Positions 21,860 through 31,540 of a stretch of 36,080 bases of DNA are shown in pieces. Positions within the stretch are counted from its first letter, which is position 1. Every line of letters starts with the position of its first letter. The stretch is from Bacillota bacterium (GTDB lineage Bacteria; Bacillota; Clostridia; Lachnospirales; Bianqueaceae), in assembly GCA_017620135.1 (NCBI GenBank), contig JAFZQZ010000107.1, positions 1 through 36,080 of the forward strand, written 5' to 3'. The translations under genes and the position numbers were made by a program. The notes below the pieces were generated by a model, which was not told where the DNA came from, did not search any database, and worked only from the letters and a program-made list of their open reading frames with translations.

Positions 21860-24643
21860 CTAATCCTCCCCGAGTTTCAGCGCCTGGGCGATCTTGATGC
21901 TCTTGATGATCCGCCCAAGGATCAACATACAAACGATCATCACGATGATGACCACCGCGTAAAGTTTCATTTCATCCGAGACCGCGCTAGTCACCTCGAG
22001 TGGAATCAGTTGGTCCGCGCTGGAGTATGCCATCTGGATCATCGGGACGTAGAGCCTGCCGGCCAGTCGGCCGACCAGCGCGCCTACCACCATGGAAAGG
22101 ACCGAGAGGAAGATTTGCTCATTGATCAGCATACCCAGGATCTCTCGCATCGTCATGCCCATCGCGCGGAAGATACCGAACTGCAGCTGACGCGAACGGA
22201 TCGAAAGGATCCAGTAGATCAGAAAGCCTACGGAGCAAAGCGCCAGTACGACGATAAATCCTACCGTCAGGATACCGTTCGTTGCCTGGAAGATCGGATC
22301 ATTCTTGAGTGCGATGAGCTGCGCGTTCGTATCGTAAAAGTATGTGAAGGCCGTACCGGTGGAGGTGGCAAAATCATAGATATACTGAGATGAGTCTGTC
22401 TCGTTTTTCATCCAGACCTGATAAGGCTGCATCCCCCACTTGTTCTGCAGGTAATTCAGATTCGCGATAATAAAGAAGGATTCACCGGTCTGTGTCGCTT
22501 CCGGAGGGATCATGGTCGGGAAGTAATCCACAAATCCGTAGATCGTACCGCGGATCACATTCTTGTTCGCTGTTTTGTAGGTCATATGGTCGCCCAGCTT
22601 CAGTCCCATAAGATCACGGAAACTGGTCGAGACCAGAAGCCCTTCCGGATCCTGGCTCATGGCGTTCAGGAAGTTGTACCAGTGCGAATCCAGCAGTCCG
22701 TCCTTGAAATAGGCTGTCTCTCCAAAAGCCTTTGTCTCGATCCCCATGAGGGTCACATCTTTGAGGTTCTTTGTTCCGACGCTGGTCGAGATGCTGTGGT
22801 TGATATAGACCTTGGCGAAGGATGTCGCCCCGTCGATCTCTTCATACCGATGAAAATCCGGTTCCACATAGATCGTTTCGATATTGCCTTCCGCGTCGGC
22901 ATATTGCCGCCCCTTCCATTTCTCCTGGAAAATGATGTCCGCGCCGGAGGAATACCGGATCTTTTCTTCCGCGTTCGCGTTGATCGTACGGGCCGTTTCC
23001 GCGCTGAAGATACCCAGTGCCAGCGTCAGGACCAGGAAGATCATGATGAAGTTCTGATTGCCTTTCGTCCGGAGCATACGAAGGAACGAGGCGTACAGAC
23101 CGGGAGACCAGTGTTTTTTGAACAAACTGAAGATCGCCCGGATGATCCACGGAAAAACACGCACAAATAGCAAGGCGCATCCGAGCATGAACATGGAGCT
23201 GCACATATACAGCAGCGGATCCAGTGATGCGCCGCCTTCCAGCTGCTGTGAGAGGTAGGCTGACTGCTGATGATAACTGTACAGTCCGTAAAGGGATACA
23301 GCCAGCAGGATCAGATCCAGGAACAGTTTCTGCCAGATGGGTTTATCTGATTTATGCTTAGCCCTTTTGTAATCGACGATGCTCACGCGACTGTGCCGAA
23401 TGGCAGGCAGGATCATCGCCAGCATGCCGAACAGCGCGGCTCCCAGAGAAAAGCCCCAGACCGGCAGCGCGAAACGCACCGAAAGCGACCGGCGCTGAAT
23501 AAATTCCAGAAACGCGTTCGAGGAGCCGATGATCTGACAGATCAGATATCCCAGCGGGATACCGGCCAGCAGAGAAAAAATCGCGATGATCAGGCTTTGC
23601 AGGATATAGATCGTCATGATCTGCTTTCGGGAAGCTCCGCGGCTCTTGATCATAGCGATCTCGTTCTGATCCATACCGAGCATCTGACCTGAAACCATGA
23701 TAATAAAGGCCATCAGCAACAAAAAGACCGGTACCTGCAGAACGATCAGCGTGACATTAAGCCGTTTCGCGCTTTCTCCGTACGCTTTCAGAATCGTCTC
23801 ATAGCGCGCGTTCATCGCGTTGGGGAAGATCTCATTCATCCGTTCACAGTACTTTTCCGTCTCTTCCAGCAGAAGATCGACATCCGTGCCGCGGATCTGT
23901 GTATAATCGATCAGCACATACATCGTCTCGTTGAACTGCTGTCTGGAAGCTTCATCTTTGATCCACAGATCATAAAAGGCCTGCGGTTCAACATAGAGAT
24001 AGTTCGAAGCCTGGTTAGGATTATAGATCCAAAACGGATCTGTGTCGCTGGCCGGTTCGAAGACACCTGTGATCCGAACCTTATAGGGATTTTTGTTCTC
24101 GTCGAGGATCTTCTCGAAAAGGATCTCCTCTCCGATATACAGATTGCAGCTCATGAGCGTCTTCTGGCTCACGATGGCTTCCATCGTATTGTCGCTCACT
24201 TCTTTCGAAGGCATTTCACCGCTGATCAGTCTGATATGATCCTGATAGCCGCTGATGGCGTCGACTCTCGTTCCGAAGGTATTGTTCGGGCCTCCCACCT
24301 GATGAGTGGATCGGATATCCGACTTGAAATATTCTTTGATCTGATAAATGACCTCGATGGGCATGCCCTTTGCCATATCATCCGACAGCTCTTCGAGCTG
24401 AGCCAGATTGCCGAACTTGGCCGGGGTCGTCAGCGAATAATTCCCTCTTAGTTCGATGATCCCGGGATAATATCCGGTTGATTCCATCTCGCTCTGCAGA
24501 TTTCGCTGCAGCATGCGCTGCAGTACAGCGTCTGAATACATTGGGGAGCAGGCGGCGATACTGATCAGCAGGATATTGCCGATCAGGAGACTGACGGCCA
24601 TCCAGATATTGTTCAGCAGTTTATTCTTTACGTAGGATAACAT
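21860..24643 (-). CDS. FtsX-like ABC transporter permease, double-length
   Basis: A 927-residue membrane permease. Span 1 is at about 12-32, followed by a 260-residue extracellular region, a first FtsX core (spans about 300-320, 343-372 and 393-415, with the coupling segment MIKSRGASRKQIM between the first two), further spans at 437-455, 476-500 and 530-548, a second large extracellular domain (about 550-790), and a second FtsX core (793-815, 843-866, 893-915, with FRAMGMTMREI). One chain therefore carries both permease halves, as in mechanotransmission-type exporters. It is preceded by three lipoprotein adaptors and followed by two ATPases. Substrate unknown; export of a peptide, lipid or antimicrobial, or envelope signalling, are all possible. 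Confidence 0.9.
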   Translation of the reverse strand: MLSYVKNKLLNNIWMAVSLLIGNILLISIAACSPMYSDAVLQRMLQRNLQSEMESTGYYPGIIELRGNYSLTTPAKFGNLAQLEELSDDMAKGMPIEVIYQIKEYFKSDIRSTHQVGGPNNTFGTRVDAISGYQDHIRLISGEMPSKEVSDNTMEAIVSQKTLMSCNLYIGEEILFEKILDENKNPYKVRITGVFEPASDTDPFWIYNPNQASNYLYVEPQAFYDLWIKDEASRQQFNETMYVLIDYTQIRGTDVDLLLEETEKYCERMNEIFPNAMNARYETILKAYGESAKRLNVTLIVLQVPVFLLLMAFIIMVSGQMLGMDQNEIAMIKSRGASRKQIMTIYILQSLIIAIFSLLAGIPLGYLICQIIGSSNAFLEFIQRRSLSVRFALPVWGFSLGAALFGMLAMILPAIRHSRVSIVDYKRAKHKSDKPIWQKLFLDLILLAVSLYGLYSYHQQSAYLSQQLEGGASLDPLLYMCSSMFMLGCALLFVRVFPWIIRAIFSLFKKHWSPGLYASFLRMLRTKGNQNFIMIFLVLTLALGIFSAETARTINANAEEKIRYSSGADIIFQEKWKGRQYADAEGNIETIYVEPDFHRYEEIDGATSFAKVYINHSISTSVGTKNLKDVTLMGIETKAFGETAYFKDGLLDSHWYNFLNAMSQDPEGLLVSTSFRDLMGLKLGDHMTYKTANKNVIRGTIYGFVDYFPTMIPPEATQTGESFFIIANLNYLQNKWGMQPYQVWMKNETDSSQYIYDFATSTGTAFTYFYDTNAQLIALKNDPIFQATNGILTVGFIVVLALCSVGFLIYWILSIRSRQLQFGIFRAMGMTMREILGMLINEQIFLSVLSMVVGALVGRLAGRLYVPMIQMAYSSADQLIPLEVTSAVSDEMKLYAVVIIVMIVCMLILGRIIKSIKIAQALKLGED

Positions 24644-24658
24644 ATTCTATCACCTGCC

Positions 24659-25747
24659 TTACTCGATGACCAGGGTCTGGCCTTCTTCCAGTCCCTCCGT
24701 GATCCAGACCGTGCTGGAATTCTGTCCGCCCACCTTGACATAGGTCTTGCTGACGGAAGAACTTCCCTGCAGCACCAGTACATAATACCGGTTGCCTTCT
24801 TTTTTCAACGCCTTGCTGTCGATCAGCAGGACGTCAGTCTTTTTCAGGATCGTTCCGCTGATCCTCACCGCGCCGATCAGGTCTTCATCACCAAGTTCCT
24901 GATCGATCTCGATCCAGACCTCATCCTCCTCCGCACCTGTGACCGCGGCACAGCTGACCACTGTCCCGGTAAACTCCTTCTTGGTCCGCTGGTCGATGAC
25001 ATTCACATGGCTCAAATACGGAACATTACCATAGATGTTTGTATTTGTGAAGCTGATGGCGCGGGTCGCGATCTCCGCGACGACCACCACCGGCTCCCAC
25101 GTTTCCACATTATCACCCGACCGGAAATATCTGGATGTATACATTACGATCCCATCGAACGGAGCGACCAGGGAGTTTTCATTCTTTCTCTGTCTTAGCC
25201 GATCCAGGGCTTCCTGGGCGACCGTGATCCGGTACCAGCCGGACGCGTTTACTTCATTATACTGAGCCCTCAGCTGCTCCAGTTCAGCAGCCGCGATCTC
25301 GTAGTCCAGTCCTTCCAGTCCTGCCAGCGACGCCTGTTTGGCGGAGATCCTCGATTCATAGGAGGACTGCTGGGAACTGAGCGAAGCTCTGGCCTCAGTC
25401 ACGGCGAGTTCCCTCTCGAGAATATCCGCTTCGCTGACACCTGTTTCAAAGGTCGCCAGGACCTGTCCTTTCTTCACGATCTCTTCCCGGTCAACGAGAA
25501 GCTCGTCATAATGATCACTGCTGTATTGCCAGTACATGAACTCCGCGTGGCGGTAGGTCATTTTGGAATCGATCTGGAAGTCGATCTGGAAATCACCACG
25601 AGTGACTTTCGTCGTACGATACTCGTTCTGCGCGATGGTGCCGGGATCCATATATTCACTCCGGATATCCCCGGAAGAGCTGCCGCTGCATCCGGAAAGC
25701 AACAGGCAGATGATCAGAAAGAGGAGAAATACTTTAATCCGCGTCAT
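24659..25747 (-). CDS. HlyD/MacA-like efflux adaptor lipoprotein, third of three
   Basis: A 362-residue exported adaptor. The N-terminus is a lipoprotein signal with lipobox LLSGC (lipidated Cys20). A barrel/lipoyl half-motif around KKGQVLATFETG at about 92-103 is followed by a short coiled-coil hairpin (about 108-190), the second lipoyl half (SLVAPFDGIVMY) and a beta-rich C-terminal domain ending in EGLEEGQTLV, the usual ending of membrane-proximal domains in these adaptors. GGAG lies eight bases before the ATG at 25747, and the gene overlaps the previous adaptor by 14 bases. Role: links the permease to substrate outside the membrane; in a monoderm there is no TolC to dock to. Confidence 0.9.
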   Translation of the reverse strand: MTRIKVFLLFLIICLLLSGCSGSSSGDIRSEYMDPGTIAQNEYRTTKVTRGDFQIDFQIDSKMTYRHAEFMYWQYSSDHYDELLVDREEIVKKGQVLATFETGVSEADILERELAVTEARASLSSQQSSYESRISAKQASLAGLEGLDYEIAAAELEQLRAQYNEVNASGWYRITVAQEALDRLRQRKNENSLVAPFDGIVMYTSRYFRSGDNVETWEPVVVVAEIATRAISFTNTNIYGNVPYLSHVNVIDQRTKKEFTGTVVSCAAVTGAEEDEVWIEIDQELGDEDLIGAVRISGTILKKTDVLLIDSKALKKEGNRYYVLVLQGSSSVSKTYVKVGGQNSSTVWITEGLEEGQTLVIE

Positions 25748-27740
25748 ACAGCATATCTCCTTCCTTCAAACCTTCCAGAACTTCGTAATAGGTCGTTGTC
25801 TCGAGGCCGAGCGTAATATATGTCTTGGTTCGCTGGCCATCCTGGTCGAGATATACGTAGGCGCCATATTCATCGGAAGAGACGCAGCCCCTTGGCACCA
25901 CCAGCGTGTTCGCCTTATATCCGCGGTAGAGCCGCACCGTGCCGGTCATCCCATAGGTGATATGATGCTGTGTTCCGTCTTCATCGCCGGGAAGTTCAAA
26001 CCATGTCGGCAGACTTTCCCCGTTCATGGTCTTCTTGATATATTCATCATTTTCATAGGGAACATAATCGACATCCAGGGTCTGCCCATCGATCTGAACA
26101 TCGATTTTTGTAAAGCTCTGCATGGAACTGTTGTTGAACGCGGGGCCCTTCAGGCGAAGTTTGGACTCATCCGCCAGAATGATCAGTGTTTCGTATTCTC
26201 CCGCGTACTGCCCCTGATAGAAGCATACCTGTACGATCCGGCCGGCAAAAGGCGCTTTCAGTTCATTCTGTCCGAGTTTCGCTTCCATCAGCTCGATCTC
26301 GGTATTTATCTGTGAAAGTGTCTGCCAGTGATCTTCTTCCGCCTGAGAGAGAGAAAGCTGCGCCTGCCTGAGTTCGATATCGCTCATCTCGATCTCATGC
26401 GCTGCGCTTTCAATATTCTTCTGTTCTGTCTCGATCAGTTTTTCTGCCGCTGCCAGTGCTTCTTCCAGCGCTTTGATCTGTGCGGCCGCCTGCTCAGCCG
26501 CGGCCTGATCAGCCGCTTCCCGTGTTTCTTTTTCTTTCGCGACCAGTTCCTTCTGTACCGCTAACAATTCCAGGCCGTTCTCCTGCTCCAGCACAGCCTT
26601 CTGATGATCCGTTTCTGCTGAAGCTACGTTTTCCTTTGCCTCCGCCAACGCAGTCTTGGCCGCTTCTTCCCGCTCTTCAGCAGAAGTGACCGCGGCATTG
26701 GCCCCATCCAGTTCATTTTTCGCTTTTTCGAAAGCAGCTTCTTTCTTTTTCAGTTCTTCTTTCAGCTTGCTTTCTTCATCATTCTCGGTTCCCGGTTCCG
26801 TGCTGGGTTCCGAACTGTTTTCACTCGTCGGTTCACCGGATCCTTCACCACTGTTATCCGGAGATCCACTATCCTCCGGAGACCCACTGTCTTCCGGTGG
26901 CTGACTGTCTGCCGGCTGATGGTTCGCGATCCAATTGTCATAATCGGCTTTCGCCTTTTCAAGTTCTTCTTCTGCCTTTGTAAGAGCGGCTTCCTTCACC
27001 GGAACATCCGCTTTGGCCGCAGCCAGCGCTTCTTCCGACGCGGTCAGTTCGCTTTCTGCAGCGGTCAGCGTGTTCTTTGCGGCGGTGACAGCCGCTTCAC
27101 TCGTTTTGACTGCCGCGTCATAAGCGGCTTCCTGATCCGCGATACTTTTTTCGATCTCGGCACTTTCCGCGGCTGCCTCTGCGGCCCTGGCCTGCCGTTC
27201 ACTTTCGGCTTTTTTGGCTTCCGCCAATACGCTTTCCGCCGCGGTCTTATTCTCCTCCGCCTTTTTCAGGTTCTCTTCCGATTCTTTCTTGTCTTCCGCT
27301 GCTTTCGCCAGGCGGTCGGAAGCCGCCTTCACCGCGTATTCTCCCGCCACCTCATCGTAGTAGTACTGGGATGACAGCGCGCTGTACTGTGCCCGTTTGG
27401 ACTCGATCCCGTCTTCCAGGGTCTTCTGATCCAGTACCATCAGCAGCTGGTCTTTTTCCACCAGATCACCCACGCCGACCAAAACACTTTTGACCGTTCC
27501 GCCCATGGAAAGATAGAGCTTCTGTGAAACCGGGACCGCCATAACATCCAGGTATTCCGCGGACAAAAGCTCTCTCATTTCCACCTTGATGGTGCCGGAT
27601 TGTGTCGTCGTAGGTTCTTTCAGCACAGGCACCGTACTGCCTTGCTCTCCATCTCCCGTTTCAGTGCATCCCGCGAGTAAAGAGAGCAGCATCAGGGCTG
27701 ACAGACAAAGGCATAGGATCTTTTGTATCCTGCTTTTCAT
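25734..27740 (-). CDS. HlyD-like adaptor lipoprotein with very long coiled-coil hairpin, second of three
   Basis: A 668-residue exported adaptor with lipobox LLAGC (Cys25). The first lipoyl half is at about 78-103. Residues about 105-273 and 324-495 are Ala/Glu/Lys-rich heptad-like helices forming two arms of nearly equal length, and between them residues 274-323 are Pro/Ser/Glu/Gly-rich and surely disordered. The second lipoyl half (ELKAPFAGRIVQV) starts at about 494, followed by the barrel and membrane-proximal domain ending VLEGLKEGDML. The usual family length is 350-450, the excess being entirely in the hairpin. AAAGGAG precedes the ATG at 27740. Whether the arms cross the cell wall is inference. 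Confidence 0.9.
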   Translation of the reverse strand: MKSRIQKILCLCLSALMLLSLLAGCTETGDGEQGSTVPVLKEPTTTQSGTIKVEMRELLSAEYLDVMAVPVSQKLYLSMGGTVKSVLVGVGDLVEKDQLLMVLDQKTLEDGIESKRAQYSALSSQYYYDEVAGEYAVKAASDRLAKAAEDKKESEENLKKAEENKTAAESVLAEAKKAESERQARAAEAAAESAEIEKSIADQEAAYDAAVKTSEAAVTAAKNTLTAAESELTASEEALAAAKADVPVKEAALTKAEEELEKAKADYDNWIANHQPADSQPPEDSGSPEDSGSPDNSGEGSGEPTSENSSEPSTEPGTENDEESKLKEELKKKEAAFEKAKNELDGANAAVTSAEEREEAAKTALAEAKENVASAETDHQKAVLEQENGLELLAVQKELVAKEKETREAADQAAAEQAAAQIKALEEALAAAEKLIETEQKNIESAAHEIEMSDIELRQAQLSLSQAEEDHWQTLSQINTEIELMEAKLGQNELKAPFAGRIVQVCFYQGQYAGEYETLIILADESKLRLKGPAFNNSSMQSFTKIDVQIDGQTLDVDYVPYENDEYIKKTMNGESLPTWFELPGDEDGTQHHITYGMTGTVRLYRGYKANTLVVPRGCVSSDEYGAYVYLDQDGQRTKTYITLGLETTTYYEVLEGLKEGDMLYDAD

Positions 27741-27753
27741 GTTTCTCCTTTAC

Positions 27754-28860
27754 TCATTTCAGGATCACGGAATCCCCTTCGGAAAGGCCCTCAAGGATTT
27801 CCGTGAGTTTATCATTGGAAATGCCGATCGTCACCGGCTGTATCTGTCTCAAACCTTCTTCATCGACGATATAAACGACTGTCTGACCTCCCAGGTCCTG
27901 GATCGCGCTGGTCACGACGCACAAAGCTCCTTGCTTCTCCGCTGTCGTGATTCTTACGATGCCTGTATCGCCCTGGGAAAGTTCCGGATCAGGCATTTCC
28001 ATCTGAAAATACAGCTTGCCTTCTTTAACATTCGTGGCGTCCAGTTCACTGGCCGCTCTGGCGATCACGGGATACGTCTGGTCATTGCAGACCAGCATGT
28101 ATTCCTCTCCGGTCCGGATCAGATCACTGTTGCCGGAGTAGACCTCAAATAGCGCTGCTTCCATGTTCGTGACGATGATCACTGTCCGGTTCTTCACCGA
28201 TCTTTCACCGTCTTCAAAGCTGTAGATCGAAGTTATGTTTCCTTCGATCGAAGCGTATATCTGCCTTTTCGCTTTTTGTTTCTCCAGTTCTTCCAGCCGC
28301 AGGCTCGCGACTTCATATTCACTGTACAGGAGCGACTGCCTGGCGCCGTACTGGCTGTTGACAGAACTGACCCTGTCTGACGCTGATCCGTGTGCGGCAT
28401 TCCATTCATCCTGCATCTCGGCCGCTTCCAGTTCAAGATCCCAGGAAGCAGAGAGATGATACAGTTCAAGACTGATACTGTCCATATCATTCTTCTGCTG
28501 CCGGATCTCATCCTCAAACGAAGATACATCCAGTTCCATCAGCAGGTCTCCGGGCATGACATGATCTCCCAGCGATACATAGACATGCGAAATCGTCTCC
28601 CCGCCCACCGGAAAACTCAGTCGTTCTTCCTCGGAGGGGATATAGGTACAGCGAATATTGCTGCCGACTTCGATATCAGACCGGAACACCGGCGTCAGGA
28701 CATACTCATCCACCTGTCCTTCTGCCAGGACCGGTGCGGTGGGCAGTTCTTCCTCCTTCGGGAGGATGCCGCAGCCGGTCAGGGAAAGCGCGATGATCAT
28801 GATCAGAACGAGCCATCTGACTGATCTCTTTCCCAGCGGATGCTGATTGGTCATTTTCAT
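27754..28860 (-). CDS. HlyD/MacA-like efflux adaptor lipoprotein, first of three
   Basis: A 368-residue exported adaptor with a basic N-terminus, hydrophobic core and lipobox SLTGC (Cys30). Lipoyl halves are visible as GDHVMPGDLLMELD and ASIEGNITSIYSFEDGE on either side of a coiled-coil segment of about 75 residues; the C-terminus ends EGLSEGDSVILK as in its two paralogues. The start is ATG at 28860, placed eight bases after GAGG; an earlier in-frame ATG at 28896 lacks a ribosome binding site. First gene of the export operon, with the promoter at 28922-28950. The three adaptors are too different from each other to be a recent duplication. Confidence 0.88.
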   Translation of the reverse strand: MKMTNQHPLGKRSVRWLVLIMIIALSLTGCGILPKEEELPTAPVLAEGQVDEYVLTPVFRSDIEVGSNIRCTYIPSEEERLSFPVGGETISHVYVSLGDHVMPGDLLMELDVSSFEDEIRQQKNDMDSISLELYHLSASWDLELEAAEMQDEWNAAHGSASDRVSSVNSQYGARQSLLYSEYEVASLRLEELEKQKAKRQIYASIEGNITSIYSFEDGERSVKNRTVIIVTNMEAALFEVYSGNSDLIRTGEEYMLVCNDQTYPVIARAASELDATNVKEGKLYFQMEMPDPELSQGDTGIVRITTAEKQGALCVVTSAIQDLGGQTVVYIVDEEGLRQIQPVTIGISNDKLTEILEGLSEGDSVILK

Positions 28861-28921
28861 ATATATTGCCTCGCTGAACGCGTTTTTTCTGCGCAAAAAA
28901 AGAATACCCCAGAATAAGGAT

Positions 28922-28950
28922 ATTGTATCACTTTTCCAAGGTATTTTCCA
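28922..28950 (-). promoter_or_regulatory. promoter of the six-gene export operon
   Basis: Minus strand TGGAAA (28945-28950), 17-base spacer, TACAAT (28922-28927) preceded by TGA, an extended -10. It lies immediately after the recR stop, leaving a leader of about 55 bases. No terminator is evident between recR and this promoter, so some read-through from dnaX-ybaB-recR is possible. Confidence 0.6.
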
Positions 28951-28957
28951 CTATTTC

Positions 28958-29557
28958 TTATAGTGCTGTCCGGCCTTCCAGAGCACGGGTCAGCGTCACT
29001 TCATCGACATATTCCAGATCACCGCCTACCGGAACACCATTCGCGATACGCGTTACCTTAATACCGAGAGGCTTAATGAGTCTTGATAAATACATGGCTG
29101 TCGTCTCACCCTCTACGGTGGGGTTCGTGGCGATGATGACTTCCTTTACTTTATCATCAGAAAGACGCAGCATCAGCTCCCGCATTCTCAGGTCATCCGG
29201 GCCTACGCCTCCCAGTGGAGAGATGACCCCCTGCAGGATATGATAGACGCCATTAAACTGACGGGTGCGTTCATAAGCCGCTTTATCACGATCCTCCTCC
29301 ACGACCATGATCGTGGAATGATCGCGCGCGGGATCCGCGCAGATCGCACATAGTTCACCGTCAGAAAGACCACAGCACCTACTGCAGTACCGGACTTTTT
29401 CTCTTGCTTCGACGATCGCGTCCGCCAGAGCTCTGGTCTGCTCCTTGGGCATCCGGATCATATGAAGCGCCAGGCGCTGCGCGCTTTTTCTGCCAATACC
29501 GGGAAGTCTTGAAAGCTCCCCGATCAGATTCATGACCGGGCTGGAAAACTCATCCAT
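28958..29557 (-). CDS. recR: recombination mediator RecR
   Basis: A 199-residue RecR that works with RecO (and RecF) to load RecA on gapped DNA. The N-terminal helix-hairpin-helix is LSRLPGIGRKSAQRLALHM at about 15-33, the zinc finger CSRCC...CAIC follows, then the TOPRIM domain beginning TIMVVEEDRD and the C-terminal Walker-B-like stretch with GDLEYVDEVTLTRALEGR. Length is the usual one. Its ATG shares one base with the stop of ybaB (position 29557), a typical coupled junction. Confidence 0.97.
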   Translation of the reverse strand: MDEFSSPVMNLIGELSRLPGIGRKSAQRLALHMIRMPKEQTRALADAIVEAREKVRYCSRCCGLSDGELCAICADPARDHSTIMVVEEDRDKAAYERTRQFNGVYHILQGVISPLGGVGPDDLRMRELMLRLSDDKVKEVIIATNPTVEGETTAMYLSRLIKPLGIKVTRIANGVPVGGDLEYVDEVTLTRALEGRTAL

Positions 29558-29922
29558 CAGAACATCCCCGGGATCCGCATGCCGCCGCCAAGTCCACCGG
29601 CCAGTCCGGCTCCGCCGCCGAGTTTCTGTTCGGAGTATTCATCGACCTTCTTCAGAGCTTCATTGGTCGCGGTAAGGATCAGATCCTGCAGCATCTCGAT
29701 ATCATCCGGATCCACCGCTTCAGGCTGAAGCTCGACCTTTGTGACCTGTTTCTGACCGGTAACCGTGATCTTCACCACTCCGCCGCCGGAAGTGCCTTCA
29801 AATTCCATAGTTTCCAGCTCTTTCTGCGCCTCTTCCATCTGTCTTTGAAGGCGCTGAGCCTGTTTCATTATATTCTGCATATTTCCGGGCATACCCTGGA
29901 ATCCGCCTCCGCGTTTTGCCAT
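29557..29922 (-). CDS. ybaB: YbaB/EbfC family nucleoid-associated protein
   Basis: A 121-residue small DNA-binding protein. The helical part ([20 protein letters not shown] at about 17-36), the strand block with [22 protein letters not shown] and the closing helix [15 protein letters not shown] match the YbaB family. The Gly/Met-rich tail ([19 protein letters not shown]) is common. AAGGAGA precedes the ATG at 29922. Its place between dnaX and recR is conserved widely in bacteria. Confidence 0.96.
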   Translation of the reverse strand: MAKRGGGFQGMPGNMQNIMKQAQRLQRQMEEAQKELETMEFEGTSGGGVVKITVTGQKQVTKVELQPEAVDPDDIEMLQDLILTATNEALKKVDEYSEQKLGGGAGLAGGLGGGMRIPGMF

Positions 29923-29945
29923 TTCTTTTTCTCCTTGATCTGTTT

Positions 29946-31511
29946 TTATTTGAAATTAACGTCACCATGAATATGACGAGTAAAATCTTCTTTTCCCCAA
30001 CTCATGCCTGAGGGCTGATCGGATTTCATTACCCGCAGCATATAGGGCGTGCCTGTTTTTTCCAGAATAAACGAGGCGATCTCTTCTTTATGAGCTTCGA
30101 TCTGGTTGTAGTAAACGGGCATGTTGGCTGTAAGGATCAGTTCAGCCGGTCCGTCGCCCGCTTTCATCTGAGAATATTTCAGTGCCATCAGATTCGGGCT
30201 GCGGCGAAGCAGCTCATCCTGCAATCTGGGCCAGGCATCGACAAATTTCTGAACTTCCGTGTTTCCGGAAGCCTGCCTGTCGCTTCCTGACGATTTCGGC
30301 TTCGTCGGCTGCACCTGTGTCGGTTGTATCTGGGCCGGTAACGGCTTTGTCACTGATGGCTGCATGACCGATCTCACTGCCGGTTTTGCCGCCGGTTTCG
30401 CCGGTATGAATTCTTCCTCATAGGTCCCGGACCCAAGCCGTATAACTGCGACTTCGATCAGAATGCGCCGGCTGCTGGCTGTTTTCAGCTGCATTTCCAG
30501 CCTGGCCAGCTGCTCGATCCATCCGGCTATCTGGTTTCTTCCTGTCTGACCTGCCTGATCAGCAAGTCTTTCCATGGAATCCGCCGGAACGCTGAGCGCG
30601 CTTCCTGCCTGTCTTGTTCCGAGCACTTTCATGACCAGAAGATTTCTGAGATATCCGTTCCATCCGGTCACGAACTGCAGCGCATCCCGTCCGGTATCGA
30701 ACACTTCCGCGACGCCGTCCAGAAGTGCCGCAACATCCTGACGGATCAGCGCGTCCGTCATCTTCGTAAAGATCCGATCATCCACCGCGCCAAGTACTTC
30801 TTCCACATCGGCCAGCGTGATCGTCCGGTCGATATAATAGGCATGACACTGATCCAGAATACTCAGCGCGTCACGCATACCGCCGTCCGCGATCGCCGCG
30901 ATATAGGCAAGCGCCGCATCGTCAGCCTGAATCGATTCCGCCTGAGCGACCCTGCGAAGCTGCATGGTGATCTCTTCCGCTGTGATCCGTCTGAAATCAT
31001 ACCGCTGGCATCGGGAAACGATGGTAGGCAGGACTTTCTGCGGATCCGTCGTCGCGAGGATGAAGATCGCGTGCTCCGGGGGTTCTTCCAAAGTCTTCAG
31101 CAGCGCGTTGAAAGCCGCTGTCGAAAGCATATGGACTTCATCGATAATATAGACTTTATAGCGTCCCTGTGAAGGTGTGTACTGCACTTCTTCCCGAAGA
31201 TCACGGATATTATCCACACCGTTGTTCGACGCGGCATCGATCTCGATGACATTGAAACCGCTTTCCGCTTCTCTGCATAGCTCACATTCATTGCAGGGAT
31301 TTCCATTCACAGGATGAAGGCAATTGACCGCGCGAGCAAATACCTTGGCTGTTGAAGTTTTTCCGGTCCCACGCGTTCCACAGAAAAGATAAGCATGTCC
31401 GATCTGGCCATATTTGACCTGATTCTGCAGCGCAGTCACTACTGCCCGCTGTCCGACGATCTCATCGAAGTTCTTCGGACGATGCTTCCGATAGAGTGCC
31501 AGATAAGCCAT
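29946..31511 (-). CDS. dnaX: DNA polymerase III subunits gamma and tau
   Basis: A 521-residue clamp-loader ATPase. Walker A GTRGTGKT at 45-52; the four zinc cysteines are Cys64, Cys73, Cys76 and Cys79; Walker B IIDEVH at 122-127 followed by [15 protein letters not shown]; sensor 1 ATTD at about 153-156. The C-terminal third holds a Pro/Lys/Gln-rich linker (about 385-425) and a short tau-type end. GGAGGAG lies directly before the ATG at 31511. It follows the SRP RNA by 29 bases. No slippery A/T run for gamma production was looked for in detail. Confidence 0.96.
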   Translation of the reverse strand: MAYLALYRKHRPKNFDEIVGQRAVVTALQNQVKYGQIGHAYLFCGTRGTGKTSTAKVFARAVNCLHPVNGNPCNECELCREAESGFNVIEIDAASNNGVDNIRDLREEVQYTPSQGRYKVYIIDEVHMLSTAAFNALLKTLEEPPEHAIFILATTDPQKVLPTIVSRCQRYDFRRITAEEITMQLRRVAQAESIQADDAALAYIAAIADGGMRDALSILDQCHAYYIDRTITLADVEEVLGAVDDRIFTKMTDALIRQDVAALLDGVAEVFDTGRDALQFVTGWNGYLRNLLVMKVLGTRQAGSALSVPADSMERLADQAGQTGRNQIAGWIEQLARLEMQLKTASSRRILIEVAVIRLGSGTYEEEFIPAKPAAKPAVRSVMQPSVTKPLPAQIQPTQVQPTKPKSSGSDRQASGNTEVQKFVDAWPRLQDELLRRSPNLMALKYSQMKAGDGPAELILTANMPVYYNQIEAHKEEIASFILEKTGTPYMLRVMKSDQPSGMSWGKEDFTRHIHGDVNFK

Positions 31512-31540
31512 ACTTCTCCTCCGATCAGTTTATTTATAAA

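Noticed and set aside
20291..28860. Export operon considered as a lantibiotic or bacteriocin cluster.
   Set aside because: No precursor peptide, modification enzyme, immunity protein or two-component system was found beside it.
28949..28965. CACTAT/ATAGTG hairpin at the recR stop considered as a terminator.
   Set aside because: Only 6 bp, AT-rich and without a T tract; it also overlaps the -35 of the following promoter.
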